From Trematomus loennbergii (taxonomy: Eukaryota > Chordata > Actinopteri > Perciformes > Nototheniidae), in assembly GCA_012861695.1 (NCBI GenBank), contig JAAOOA010000016.1, forward strand, positions 25,013,200-25,077,199: DNA of 64,000 nt. The letters are read 5' to 3'. The notes under the pieces are model-generated. The model was given only the letters and a program-made list of their open reading frames with translations. It made no database searches and was not told where the DNA came from. Below, one piece after another: positions 29,983 through 41,759 of the stretch (its first letter is position 1; each line of letters starts with the position of its first letter). A program made the translations under genes and the position numbers.

Positions 29983-31554
29983 TCAGCGGAACCCCCAACG
30001 GCACAGGACATAGGGTTGGCAAGACCCCCGGCAGAGAGTAGTCGGCGGGACCTCCAACATCACAGGACATAGGGTTGGCAGGACCCCCGGCAGAAGAGTA
30101 GTCGGCGGGACCTCCAACATCACAGGACATAGGGTTGGCAGGACCCCCGGCAGGAGAGTAGTCGGCGGGACCTCCAACATCACAGGACTAGGGTTGGCAG
30201 GACCCCCGGCAGGAGTAGTCGGCGGGACCTCCAACATCACAGGACATAGGGTTGGCAGGACCCCCGGCAGAGAGTAGTCGGCGGGACCTCCAACATCACA
30301 GGACATAGGGTTGGCAGGACCCCCGGCAGGAGAGTAGTCGGCGGGACCTCCAACATCACAGGACATAGGGTTGGCAGGACCCCCGGCAGGAGTAGTCGGC
30401 GGGACCTCCAACATCACAGGACATAGGGTTGGCAGGACCCCCGGCAGAAGAGTAGTCGGCGGGACCTCCAACATCACAGGACATAGGGTTGGCAGGACCC
30501 CCGGCAGGAGAGTAGTCGGCGGGACCTCCAACATCACAGGACATAGGGTTGGCAGGACCCCCGGCAGAAGAGTAGTCGGCGGGACCTCCAACATCACAGG
30601 ACATAGGGTTGGCAGGACCCCCGGCAGGAGAGTAGTCGGCGGGACCTCCAACATCACAGGACATAGGGTTGGCAGGACCCCCGGCAGAAGAGTAGTCGGC
30701 GGGACCTCCAACATCACAGGACATAGGGTTGGCAGGACCCCCGGCAGAAGAGTAGTCGGCGGGACCTCCAACGGTACAGGACATGGGGTAGGCGTCGGCC
30801 GTAGAGCCAACAGGACACGGGGGGCTGGCGTCGGCCGAGAGCCAACAGGACACGAGGTGCTGGAGTCGGCCGGACCACCGACAGGACACGAGGGGCTGGA
30901 GTGGGCCGAACCACTGACAAAACACGGGGGGCTGGCGTCGGCCGGGGAGCCAGTACTGGAGCCGAAACTGAAGCCGGAACCATGGCTGCTGGGGCCGGAA
31001 CTGGGGCCGGAACCATGGCTGCTGGGGCCAGAACTGGGGTCGGAACCATGGCTGCTGGGGCCAGAACTGGGGCTGGAACCATGGCTGCTGGGGCCAGAAC
31101 TGGGGCTGGAACCATGGCTTCTGGGACCAGAACTGGGGCTGAACCATGGCTGCTGGGGCCAGAACTGGGGCTGGAACCATGGCTGCTGGGACCAGACCTG
31201 GGGCTGAACCATGGCTGCTGGGGCACGGGCTGGAATCCTGGCCCTGCGTCTCTTAGAGGCCTTTTGGAGACGCCGTGGACCTCCAACATCACAGTAGTCG
31301 GATCCCAGGAAAGGGTTAGAGGCTTGAGAAAAGCTTCCAGGAACACATGTAAAATGTTGTAGCCACTCTAACAAACCCCTGAGCCCGGGCTTGCGAGCAA
31401 CCTCCTGGCGTGCCTCCTTCAAAGCCGCCACTCTACCCTGTATAGATGTGGCGTCATACCAGGTATAAAAAATGTACTCCAGAGAGTACCCAAGACGTTC
31501 CGCCTGTAGCCACAAAAAATCAGAGTCTGCTGAGTCCAATTCTGGTCGGTTCAT
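29983..31554 (-). CDS. Gag-position repeat-rich ORF of the LTR element
   Basis: 523 codons from an ATG only three bases inside the 5' LTR (31554). The first ~70 residues look like a real domain (SADSDFLWLQAERLGYSLEY, ALKEARQEVARKPGLRGLLE). They are followed by a basic patch (QKASKRRRARI), then 11-residue repeats (SSGPSSHGSSP type) from 31215 to 30955, then 20-residue repeats from 30775 downward. A TTGGACTCAGCAGAC near 31537 resembles a decayed second start. Units of 56, 57 and 59 bp shift the frame, so downstream repeats (to about 29260) are read in other frames. Function unknown; the position is that of gag. The plus strand is also open through the arrays because of their period. Confidence 0.55.
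   Translation of the reverse strand: MNRPELDSADSDFLWLQAERLGYSLEYIFYTWYDATSIQGRVAALKEARQEVARKPGLRGLLEWLQHFTCVPGSFSQASNPFLGSDYCDVGGPRRLQKASKRRRARIPARAPAAMVQPQVWSQQPWFQPQFWPQQPWFSPSSGPRSHGSSPSSGPSSHGSSPSSGPSSHGSDPSSGPSSHGSGPSSGPSSHGSGFSFGSSTGSPADASPPCFVSGSAHSSPSCPVGGPADSSTSCPVGSRPTPAPRVLLALRPTPTPCPVPLEVPPTTLLPGVLPTLCPVMLEVPPTTLLPGVLPTLCPVMLEVPPTTLLPGVLPTLCPVMLEVPPTTLLPGVLPTLCPVMLEVPPTTLLPGVLPTLCPVMLEVPPTTLLPGVLPTLCPVMLEVPPTTPAGGPANPMSCDVGGPADYSPAGGPANPMSCDVGGPADYSLPGVLPTLCPVMLEVPPTTPAGGPANPSPVMLEVPPTTLLPGVLPTLCPVMLEVPPTTLLPGVLPTLCPVMLEVPPTTLCRGSCQPYVLCRWGFR
30003..30775. repeat. 60-bp tandem array, about 13 units
   Basis: The unit reads GGCGGGACCTCCAACATCAC, AGGACATAGGGTTGGCAGGA, CCCCCGGCAGAAGAGTAGTC. 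Copies start near 30003, 30061, 30121, 30181 and 30237 and then every ~57-60 bp to 30713. Variation is mostly in AGAAGAG / AGGAGAG / AGAGAG / AGGAG, giving units of 56 to 60 bp. On the coding (minus) strand the unit is GGPANPMSCDVGGPADYSSA. Degenerate units continue leftward to about 29690. Confidence 0.9.
30955..31220. repeat. 33-bp tandem array in the same ORF
   Basis: About eight units of GGAACCATGGCTGCTGGGGC followed by CAGAACTGGGGCT, some 30 bp long. On the minus strand they read as 11-residue proline/serine/glycine-rich units. Confidence 0.85.
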
Positions 31555-31556
31555 TC

Positions 31557-31993
31557 TGTTAGGATGCGTGGAAAGGGTAGGACCCAAATGCAGACTACAA
31601 AACAAGGTAACAAGGTCTAGAAACAAAAGCGAGCTTTATTCCAAAAGCTGAACAAAACATGGCATGAAACACATAGGTACTACAAAACTGACCGTGACCA
31701 CATGGAGGGAGACAGGAGAAACAATGAACCGACAAGTCACACAGGGGAAGACAAGACTAAATACAAAGAGGGGTAATCACAAGACAAGACACAGCTGGGG
31801 TAAGGGAGGCAGAAACACAAGGGCAACAGGTGAACACAATCAAACACTCAGACACACCAGGGAAACTAAGACAGGAAGGCAAACACAGGAAGAAGGAACA
31901 GAGAAGACACAAGGAGGAAAACATTTCAAAACAAAACAGGAAACCAGAGACAGAAAAAGACAAGACAAAACACAACACAGACAGATCGTGACA
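31557..31993 (-). repeat. 5' LTR
   Basis: 437 bp, starting TGTCACGATCTGTCTGTGTT at 31993 and ending CCTAACA at 31557. It contains an AATAAA (GGAATAAAGCTCGC, near 31635-31645). It is the uninterrupted version of the downstream LTR and shows the empty site of the PIF-like MITE as a single TAA. Confidence 0.88.
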
Positions 31994-31994
31994 G

Positions 31995-32603
31995 CAGGGG
32001 TCAAACTCAAGGCCCGGGGGCCAAATCCAGCCCGCGACTTCATTTTGTGGCCTGCAAGAGCTTGCAAAGAATATAATACGTTTATTATACGGTTACATGC
32101 TACTTTATAGCATAGTATATCTATATCTGTTCATTTTAATTAATTTCTTATTTTATAGTTATCATTTTTTTTAAATCTTTGATTTATCCTTAATTGTATT
32201 AATCTGTGTGAATCTGTGCTGTCCTGTTTTTCAATCTCACCCTGTTGCTGTTAAACTACTGAATTTCCCCACGGGGATTAATAAAGGTCCATCTTATCTT
32301 ATCTTATCTTACAGAAGCATGTTCCCCATAAACTATATCTCCCACAATGCATCTCATTTTGTGACATGTGCACTGAAGAGACTTGCAATTATTTGCCCTA
32401 GACTTCTGCTTTCAGACGTAGTTAATTATGAAGTTATTACCCTATCCAATACAAATCCAATGCAGAGGCAATCATATAATATAATACATTATTTCATATA
32501 TATTGTGTATTTATATATGTATATTTATATAGTTACAACCGGCCCTTTGAGTGCAACCATCATGCTAATATGGCCCACGATGAAATTGAGTTTGACACCC
32601 CTG
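31995..32603. mobile_element. hAT MITE split by the LTR element
   Basis: The right piece starts CAGGGGTCAAACTC and ends GAGTTTGACACCCCTG, clear terminal inverted repeats. Its first bases also remain at 28456-28459. The 8-bp duplication CTCTACAG is found at 28448-28455 and 32604-32611, exactly flanking the whole nest. A LINE/SINE-type tail with about four TCTTA units lies inside at 32225-32312. Confidence 0.85.
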
Positions 32604-32639
32604 CTCTACAGGAAGGGAAAACCCCAAAAAGCATATTAA

Positions 32640-33490
32640 GGCTTGTTGGCATCGTTACATCCACACTTAATTTACTTTTGACACAACATGTTACACACAC
32701 CTTGTTTTTATTTTCCTTTGCAGAGTTTGTTGAATCAATCCGATCTATGTGAGCCATCTCTATTCCCCAGGTGTCTTATTCTCAGTCAGCGTTCAGCTCA
32801 AACAGCATCTCATTTGATTTCTTGTTGAGCTCGGTGAAGCTGCTCAGTGGTGTCTTTGTTTGAGGTTGTTCAGGGCTCATGTGGCCTATTCCTTTATGTT
32901 GTGTGTGTGTCATGTTTGTTTATTGCCTAAGCAGTTCTAGCTACTTGGATTTATTGTATTTTTCTTTTGTTGTGCAGGCTCCTTACGTCTGGACTTTTCA
33001 GAGAAGTCAGAACAAACAAAAAAGCTTTGCACAGCACATGCATACAATAGTATAGACATGGAGACATTTAAATGTACTTTTTTAATTCTCATGGCATGTT
33101 GGGAAGAAAATATCTATCTTTTGGGGCAAAAAAGAGGAGAATTAAACACAAAAATAAAGTTTTTAAATGGAAATCACTACAGTTATTACAAACATTCAAC
33201 AACAAGACAAAGTTATTGTGAGAAGAATGTTGGGATTTGTTAATCATCTCTTCAAATTACAATTTGCACATAAATCAACATCTGCTGAGAACTGCTGTCT
33301 GTCATCTCACACTTTACAGAGTAGTGGAGACATGTGTTTACAATCAGTAGAGGGCAGAAAACAGCTGTGAAACACACACACGCACACACATACTGTACAC
33401 ACACACAAAAAGAGTCAGTGCTCTGAGGGTGGCTGCTCTGCCGCGGGTGCTTGCTTCTGAGATAGTCCCATTTCACAGCTAAGTGCTCTG
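32640..33490. other. Non-coding, nothing recognised
   Basis: AT-rich with short CA tracts at about 33375-33410. Confidence 0.45.
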
Positions 33491-33494
33491 ATTG

Positions 33495-33654
<160 letters not shown>

Positions 33655-34175
33655 CGATCTACTCTCTGCAAACATTACGTTGATGAAACGATTCTGAACC
33701 CCTAATATGTTCAGGCACGTTCTGGAGAGCTCACTGCCAACACTTTTCAGATAAGAACCTGTTATTATTTGAGGCCCAAAGCTAATAATGTCATATTAAC
33801 AATTTTCTAAATACTCCATTAAATATGCAAATGGATAATGTCAGAAACTTTTTTGCAAGGTCATTTACAATAAGTGGATTTAAACTCCAGAAACAAAAGC
33901 AAGATCTCACTGAATGATGGGTGCATGTCCCTGTTGGACAAATAAATTAAAATATGTTGGATGGTACTTTTGTCTCTATACAATTCTGCAGAAAGTGTGC
34001 AGATCCTGCCCCATATTTTGTAAAATTTCAGAGTAACAAGTGTTAAAAAGGAAAATGGATCTACTCAACATTAGCTTCAGTGAGTCTGTGTATACATGTT
34101 TCTGTGTCGGATTATTTTACCATCATCCATATTGAAATGGTGGGTTGATTGTGTAGTTCATTATAAATGTTCTCG

Positions 34176-34194
34176 GTGTGTGTGTGTGCGTGTG

Positions 34195-34240
<46 letters not shown>

Positions 34241-34244
34241 GTGT

Positions 34245-34278
<34 letters not shown>

Positions 34279-34292
34279 GTGTGTGTGTGTGT
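34176..34292. repeat. TG microsatellite, interrupted
   Basis: About 117 bp of TG with GTGCGTG, TGTTGTG and GTGGTG interruptions. Confidence 0.92.
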
Positions 34293-34299
34293 CAACCTG

Positions 34300-34720
34300 A
34301 CCTGGTTTTAAAGATCGCTTCACAGATTTCCCTCTTTGTTCTTACCGAGGCCACAGGGGTGGAATCTGTGACCTCAGAAATATCCAACACCGACTCATAT
34401 TTTTCAGAACCTCATTGTTATTTTACTCTTTTAGCCTCTGGCCCAACTAATCGAATTACATTTGCATTTTAAGATTCGACGGACACACTTTTCAACTTTT
34501 AAGAGGCAGCAGCAGAATACCCTGCATACACTCACAACCTTACTTTAAAAAGGGTTGTATTAAATAAATCTACCAGAAAGTAATTATTCAGATGTGTAAA
34601 TAGCTGAAACACAACCTTTTTATGGATGGTATCAACATGTTTATACTTTTCTTCTTGGTATACTGAGAATTAGATGATCAATTGGATTCATTCATGTCTT
34701 CACAGCTTGTTTCATTGAAT
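34300..34720. other. Non-coding, nothing recognised
   Basis: Unique-looking AT-rich sequence between a TG array and a hAT element. Confidence 0.4.
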
Positions 34721-34729
34721 GGTAGGAAC

Positions 34730-35972
34730 CAGAGGTGGGAGTAAGTCCTACATGTGCAAGTCATGAGCAAGTCTCAAGTCTTGACCTACAAGTATCAAGC
34801 AAGTCCCAAGTCACTGTGGTGAGAGTCAAGCAAGTCAAGTCAAGTCATTGCTCAGGTCAAGCAAGTCAAGTCAAGTCATACGAAATTCTGATGAATAAGC
34901 CCAGTTTCCGCATTTAAATCAGTTAAAAGACAGTGGTTATGAAATGGATTCAACCCACACTATGATCTTCATTACATACACAGTTAATCATTTGAAATCT
35001 AATTTAGACCGATGACAATCATATTAGATTAATATTAACCCTAGAACTGCAGACAATATAGCTCGGACTCAGTCAAACAGTCTGTTCAAAAAGGCAGAAT
35101 TCCAGGTAAGAAAATCATATATGGCATTTGCCATTACACATATTTAATTTAAATTTCTGTTAACACTAGAACCGCCAACAGCGTCAGCACCTACATAGAT
35201 ATCATTTTCAAATCATTTAATTTGTTCCTCTTCATAATTTCCTTATAAACTAAGTAGGACGATTTAAAACTCAGTTAATTGGGTTAATTTAGAAATGGCT
35301 TCAGTTTATCATCATAACAGATCAAAAAGTTCAGATTCATTTTACAATAAATCAAGGAATGATGCACTTCTACAAACAAAAACAACATAATTAAAACATT
35401 TAAACAAACTACTAAAAGTAGATGAACTACATTATTCAACAGTTTACAGTAACTTCTGATAATAACACAGGGGAAATAAACGAGGCATCTCTTTTCCTCT
35501 CTCTCTCTCTCTCCCTCTCCTGACAGCCCGTCAGTATCGGGGTTAGTCAAAATGAATCCCTTGGAGGTTCTCGTGTACATTTACCGTTTTGTCTTCTCTT
35601 TGCAATGCTTAATCGATTTGAAACCAAGTCTAACGTAGCTTAAACTTAACGTTAGCTTTCTAGCTAACACAACACATTCACGCACCTTTCTCTTTGGGTT
35701 TTTTTGTAGTGACGCTATAATCACCCAATCACGTTTTTCGAAAAAACTAAACGTAATATCTCACTACAAAAACAAATGCAAATATTTAATTGTAAACAGT
35801 CAAGTCCTTTCAAGTCATCTGTCTCAAGCTTAAGTCAAGTCTCAAGTCATGAATACCAAGTCAAAGTCAAGTCAAGTCTTTTATCAATGTTAGTCAAGCA
35901 AGTCTCAAGTAAAAAAATATGCGACTCGAGTCTGACTCGAGTCAAGTCATGTGACTCGAGTCCCCACCTCTG
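34730..35972. mobile_element. Non-autonomous hAT element with AAGTC-rich ends
   Basis: Starts CAGAGGTGGGAGTAAGTC and ends GAGTCCCCACCTCTG. The exact 8-bp duplication GTAGGAAC is at 34722-34729 and 35973-35980. Both ends carry dense irregular repeats of CAAGTC (34757-34880 and 35799-35950), subterminal motifs of the kind a hAT transposase could bind. 1,243 bp, no transposase frame. Confidence 0.85.
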
Positions 35973-35980
35973 GTAGGAAC

Positions 35981-37005
35981 ACATATATTCATCTACGTCC
36001 ATCCATTTCTGCATTAATCCATTTCTAAAGACATTATCGTTCATTCTCTCCTTTCTGCCATCATTCCCTCGACTCGTGTATCTTCTTCTTTCTGGAGATG
36101 GTCGATGGGACCATGACATTGAACTTTTTCAAGCATTGCTATCACACATATCTCGGGTTGAAAGTCATTATGGGAATTGTTGCCAATTGATCACCAGGCC
36201 TCAAGGCAATTATATTAACATGATTTTCATTCTTTCATTTATCTTATGAAATATATTGATTTACATTTAAATCACTATGTCACTGACATTCATTCAGCAT
36301 TCCCCAAAGGCTTTTCAATTTCATTTTCTGGATTTTTTATTGTATTATGATACATCTTAATATATATTTACCATGGTTGATGATTTACACATCACAATCC
36401 CTTACATCCATCCAGTAAAACCTTCTTTGTTACATGTTCATCCCTTCCTTCAGCCAATTAGACACACTATGTTGTCAGTAGTGGATACACACTGGTAATG
36501 GAACAATGATTAGTTTCACGATTCCTGTCGGCTCATTTTCTCTGATTGCCACTTATCGGCACCAGATTTTAATCAACTAACAGCGGAGGTCGCAGCAAAA
36601 AAACTCAGAGAAGCATCAAGGTTCGTACAAATTAATCCTACGTACAGTTTTGGGAAGATTAGAAAGCACATGGGGAAAATAATCAAGTTTTCACTTGAAT
36701 GCAGAATGAAGCGACCGAAGTCCCGCGCTGTTTGTGACAATGTTTGCCTGCAAAATTAGATATTGATTTTTTTTTTTTTTTGCTTTCTTGATCTCTTGTG
36801 TTTGCTCTCTTTTATCCATTGACTTTCCTTCAGCACCCTCTCTTCCTTATTTCTTTATCTCTTCTCACGTACATGCCATTTCCTTTATTATTATATTACT
36901 AAGGAGGATACTAAGCATTAAGAAGTCTTTCCTGTTAACAAGCGCCACTCCCCTTTAAACACCTCATATCTTAATTTACTCACTTCACATGGCAGCCATA
37001 GTTGA
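35981..37005. other. Non-coding, nothing recognised
   Basis: AT-rich; one T homopolymer at about 36769-36781. Confidence 0.4.
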
Positions 37006-37010
37006 TTTAT

Positions 37011-38485
37011 GGCGCTTTTCCACTGCAGCACGTAACACGGTTTAAGCGGGCCGGGCCAAACCAGGCCCGCTTTTTTTGCTTTTCCACTAGGGGTAGTTCC
37101 GGCTCAGGGCTACTCTTTCACCTTTTTTCTGGCTCTCCAAATCGAGGTTTTTACCGGGCCAACAACCGGGCTGAATATGCTAAACTAGTGACGTAAACAC
37201 TCTCGACTGCTGAATGGTCAGAGAGAATCGCTGGCAAGGGGGCTACAACTACAACAAAATGAACATATTTTACCGTGATTTCATTGTAATACACGTTTCA
37301 AAATGATGCAGAAGAAACAACATACTGATACCGGTTAGTAAAAACCATGAATTAATGCTTTGACAAGTCTGCAGACAGACGGCAGGCGAAAAACCTTTTA
37401 AAATGCGTGTTTTCTGAATGAAGATCGGATCGATCAAGCTAAGCTAACGTTGTATATGCTCCGTCCACACTCACAACAACGGCCTACAGACATAAATAAC
37501 TAGCGACTGTATTCGACACAGACAGTCTGTGGTTTGTACTTGTTTAACTTTTGTCTAGTTTCTGAACAGATATGAGGAGCTGTGAGCTCTGAGTGCTAAC
37601 AGCTAACGGCTGATGTTTTGGTTTTCTGGTTCGCATTGAAGACAGGGCTGCCAACACTCACGCATTGAGCGTGAGAGTCACGCAATTAACACATATCTCA
37701 CGCACTCACGCCACACATGCCTTTCCTCACGCTAAGTTTTCGTTCACAACAAATGTATATAAATATAAAAAAAAGTGAAGGAACAGCAAACCGAGCGGTC
37801 TACGAAATGAGACGGTCAGGCTTACGGAGGACTTCCTGTTTGCGTCACCTGACACCCGCGGTCCGTAGCACTGCCGCCTAGCAACCTGGACAGCGTCACG
37901 CATTGTGATTGGCTGTACGGTATTTGCACACTGATTGGATGTAACGAGGGTATACCGGGGGGTCTGAGCAAAGACGAAGGAGAAGGAGGATGAGAAGAAT
38001 AAGAGAAGGTAAGCAGAATATATTATAAGATATTTTCGCGCCACAGGTAAAGTAAAAATATTTTCTTTTGTTCTTTTTTAATTAATTAAAGTTAATGCTA
38101 ACAAGTGCTGATTATCGAGCCTTCATTGTAAGAGTCGCGGGTACACTGTGTATGTGCGTACTCCACTGTAGCGCCCGGTACATTAATGGGAAACCCTAGT
38201 TTGTACTTGTTCAATACATTTGTAACACTGTACACATGGACGTTTCTTTTTTCGGTTCACCAAAAAAAAAAATCTCACTCCAAGCTGAACTCAAATGTTG
38301 GCAGCCCTGTTGAAGATGACGTCGCTCCACCCGCCGAACAGCCAATCGCCCCGCCTACACTGCGTTTCTATAGTTACTACCCCTGTTACTAAACTGTAAT
38401 GGAAACGCAGCATAAAGTGAGCCTGGCCTACCAAGGCCTAACCGTACCGTACTAAGCCGTGCTAGGTCCTGCAGTGGAAGTCCCC
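37011..38485. mobile_element. DNA transposon-like element, outer copy of a nest
   Basis: The left end GGCGCTTTTCCACTGCAGCA and the right end CCTGCAGTGGAAGTCCCC are imperfect inverted repeats sharing CTTTTCCACTGCAG. The target duplication is unclear (two bases AT only). Another element is nested at 37643-38309. No transposase is recognised. Confidence 0.6.
37643..38309. mobile_element. hAT-like element nested at 37-38.5 kb
   Basis: Begins CAGGGCTGCCAACA and ends TGTTGGCAGCCCTG, near-perfect inverted repeats. TTGAAGA flanks both sides (37636-37642 and 38310-38316), 7 matching bases of an expected 8. 667 bp. An internal stretch (37970-38010) is purine-rich and followed by GTAAGC, which resembles an exon edge but is not supported. 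Confidence 0.75.
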
Positions 38486-38489
38486 ATTC

Positions 38490-39164
<675 letters not shown>

Positions 39165-39216
39165 CAGTAAATCAAAGTGCTGTGTGCTAAGCTCCTGCAT
39201 GTCAAGCATGGTTCCT

Positions 39217-40010
<794 letters not shown>

Positions 40011-40014
40011 CATT

Positions 40015-40560
40015 AATAATAATACATTTGATTTATATAGCACACTTTAAAAACAACGTCATCTCAAGGTGCTTCACAAAGCTATAAGGAGAAAATAATA
40101 AACAAATAAAATAAAAAGATATCTAAGGAGCATATTGAATAAATATGGTAATATAAAAAATAAAAATAAAAGGTTAAGAGCATAAAAGTTTTAAAATAAA
40201 TAATGTAAAGGACAGTCAGTAAAATGCGGTGTGGAACAGGTGGGTCTTGAGGCATTTCCTAAAAACTGAGAGTGATGCTGAGGTCCGTATGTTCTCTGGA
40301 AGCTGATTCCACAGACGTGGACCCAGGGAGGAGCACGGTTTCCCATGGTGACCAGTTTTATCCGCGGCCAGCCAGGAGATTGGAGCTGGCTGACCTGAGT
40401 GTGCGTGAGGTATGGGAGTGTTTTCTGGTTAGCAGTTCCTGTAGGTAGGTGGGGCCAGTGTGGTTAATGGCGTTGAAGACCATTATGAGGACTTTATAGT
40501 TGATCCGGTGGGTTACAGGGAGCCAGTGGAGTGCATTGCACTCGTGCAGTGGTTCATCAT
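40015..40560 (-). mobile_element. L2-like LINE 3' fragment
   Basis: On the minus strand the sequence from about 40557 gives ECNALHWLPVTHRINYKVLI, GPTYLQELLTRK and SRTLRSASSNLL, the conserved C-terminal stretch of L2-type reverse transcriptases. It is followed by decayed coding and an AT-rich 3' part that ends near 40015 in ATT-type repeats. In-frame stops show it is dead. 5'-truncated. Confidence 0.75.
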
Positions 40561-40599
40561 TTGCATTGCACTCTGCACAGGATATCTTTTTTTGGCAGA

Positions 40600-41030
40600 A
40601 CATCTTCTTAATGAGACTTCCCCATCTGCTTCAGTTTCTGTTCAGTTCACCTTTTTGGTCTCAATTCGATGCTGTGCTCAGCAGTCCCTGAACTGTCAAA
40701 CATTTCCTTTCTTTCTTTATGTTTATATTCAATTAAACCATTACATAAGATTGCAAAGTGCTAAGCCCTGAGTGCAAAACAACATAACCTGTTCATAACA
40801 TTGGTTTTGTCCATTTCAGTGCAACTCTGTTACATTGAAAAATGGCTTTCTGCCTAGGTCTCTAAATGTAGTCCTAAAGAGTATTTTTCCCTTTCCTGTA
40901 GTGTGTTCTAAAGGTTTGTGTGCATGTAAATGGTCTGCAAAGGTTTAAAGTTGTATAGTGACATCTCTATGTAACAGTCTAGCTTCTATTTGCCAGCACT
41001 CCAACACTACAGGCTCCAACAGCCTAAGGG
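40600..41030. other. Non-coding flank of a hAT insertion
   Basis: Nothing recognised, except that the last ~90 bp may be the left half of the MITE whose right half is at 41760-41985. Confidence 0.4.
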
Positions 41031-41035
41031 GCGGG

Positions 41036-41751
41036 CAGTGGCGGCGCCAGAGTATTTTTGTTGGGTAATCTATGGTAGGGCTAACCCATACAGTGGTGGG
41101 GCTCAAGTCAGTATTTGCAATGTAATTACATACACGCTATATCGCCCCCCTTGACAGTGAAACGCCACACGTGAGGTTTAGATTATTTCCCTGTCTCAAT
41201 CTAAATGGAACTGTATGAAATAAAACGCCACATTTGTCTTGTAGTAAATAAAAAGGGATCACTGTGAACGTGGCGTATCATAGTACACGTTGAACATCCA
41301 ATGGGGATACTGAATGGCGGTTCCGACTGATCTCAATCAGTAATGCATGACGCAGACCCAACGTTTCGTTGCTCTGATTGGCTGTAGGTCTATTCAAATT
41401 GCATTCGGAGGCATTTTGATCTGACCGCGGCTGCGCTGATATTATAACGCCAGAGAATTTCCACACCTTTAGTGTATAAAACTCCCCCTCTACTTAGACT
41501 ATTCCTTGCACCCCTCTTCTAGCATAAGCCCGAATGGTCTCAACCATATTGCATCAGTAACGTGCACTTGTTGTTACAGCAGGATCAGTTTGTGTGTTCG
41601 CAAGCCGTGTTCTCAACATTTAGCATTTTGCTTATTATTTAATTTAATTTGCTTACTTTAACATAATTTGTCATGGTGGGGCTAAGGTGGGGCTAAGCCA
41701 TTTCTTGGTATGGCTGTAGCCTACCCCAGCCATACCCTGGCGCCGCCACTG
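41036..41751. mobile_element. Non-autonomous hAT element
   Basis: Starts CAGTGGCGGCGCCAGA and ends CCCTGGCGCCGCCACTG. The exact 8-bp duplication GGGGCGGG is at 41028-41035 and 41752-41759. 716 bp, non-coding. Subterminal GGTGGGGCTAAG motifs occur near both ends (41093 and 41685). Confidence 0.85.
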
Positions 41752-41759
41752 GGGGCGGG

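Larger units (their letters stand above)
28460..31993 (-). mobile_element. Non-autonomous LTR retrotransposon with tandem-repeat ORF
   Basis: A 3.5-kb element on the minus strand with two LTRs (31557-31993 upstream, 28460-29257 downstream) and a perfect 5-bp duplication GCAGG at 28455-28459 and 31994-31998. LTRs run TGTCACG...CTAACA in the coding orientation. A polypurine tract (GGAAGGGGGGGG, 29261-29272) precedes the downstream LTR. No reverse transcriptase, integrase or protease is seen, so it must borrow enzymes from a relative. The internal region is a GC-rich reading frame built from tandem repeats. Solo LTR 16992-17394 is a relative. Confidence 0.88.
28364..32635. mobile_element. MITE (family C) split by nested insertions
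   Basis: The left end ACAGGACATATTATGC follows a TTAA at 28360-28363. The flank runs to CATGCACAAAAACCTAGATA, is interrupted at 28456 by the hAT element, and resumes at 32612 (GAAGGGAAAACCCC) up to about 32635. The uninterrupted version of this stretch is seen at 61130-61222 (CATGCACAAAAACCTATATA followed by ACTACAGGAAAG), which confirms that the material between is inserted. The right boundary is approximate. Confidence 0.6.

Noticed and set aside
30003..30775. CRISPR-like regular repeats
   Set aside because: Units are directly abutting with no unique spacers and lie inside an LTR element of a vertebrate genome.
29372..31362. Plus-strand Gly/Thr-rich frames through the repeat arrays, resembling an extracellular matrix protein
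   Set aside because: The periodicity of the array (multiples of 3) keeps several frames open; LTR orientation, polypurine tract and the non-repetitive N-terminal domain all favour the minus strand.
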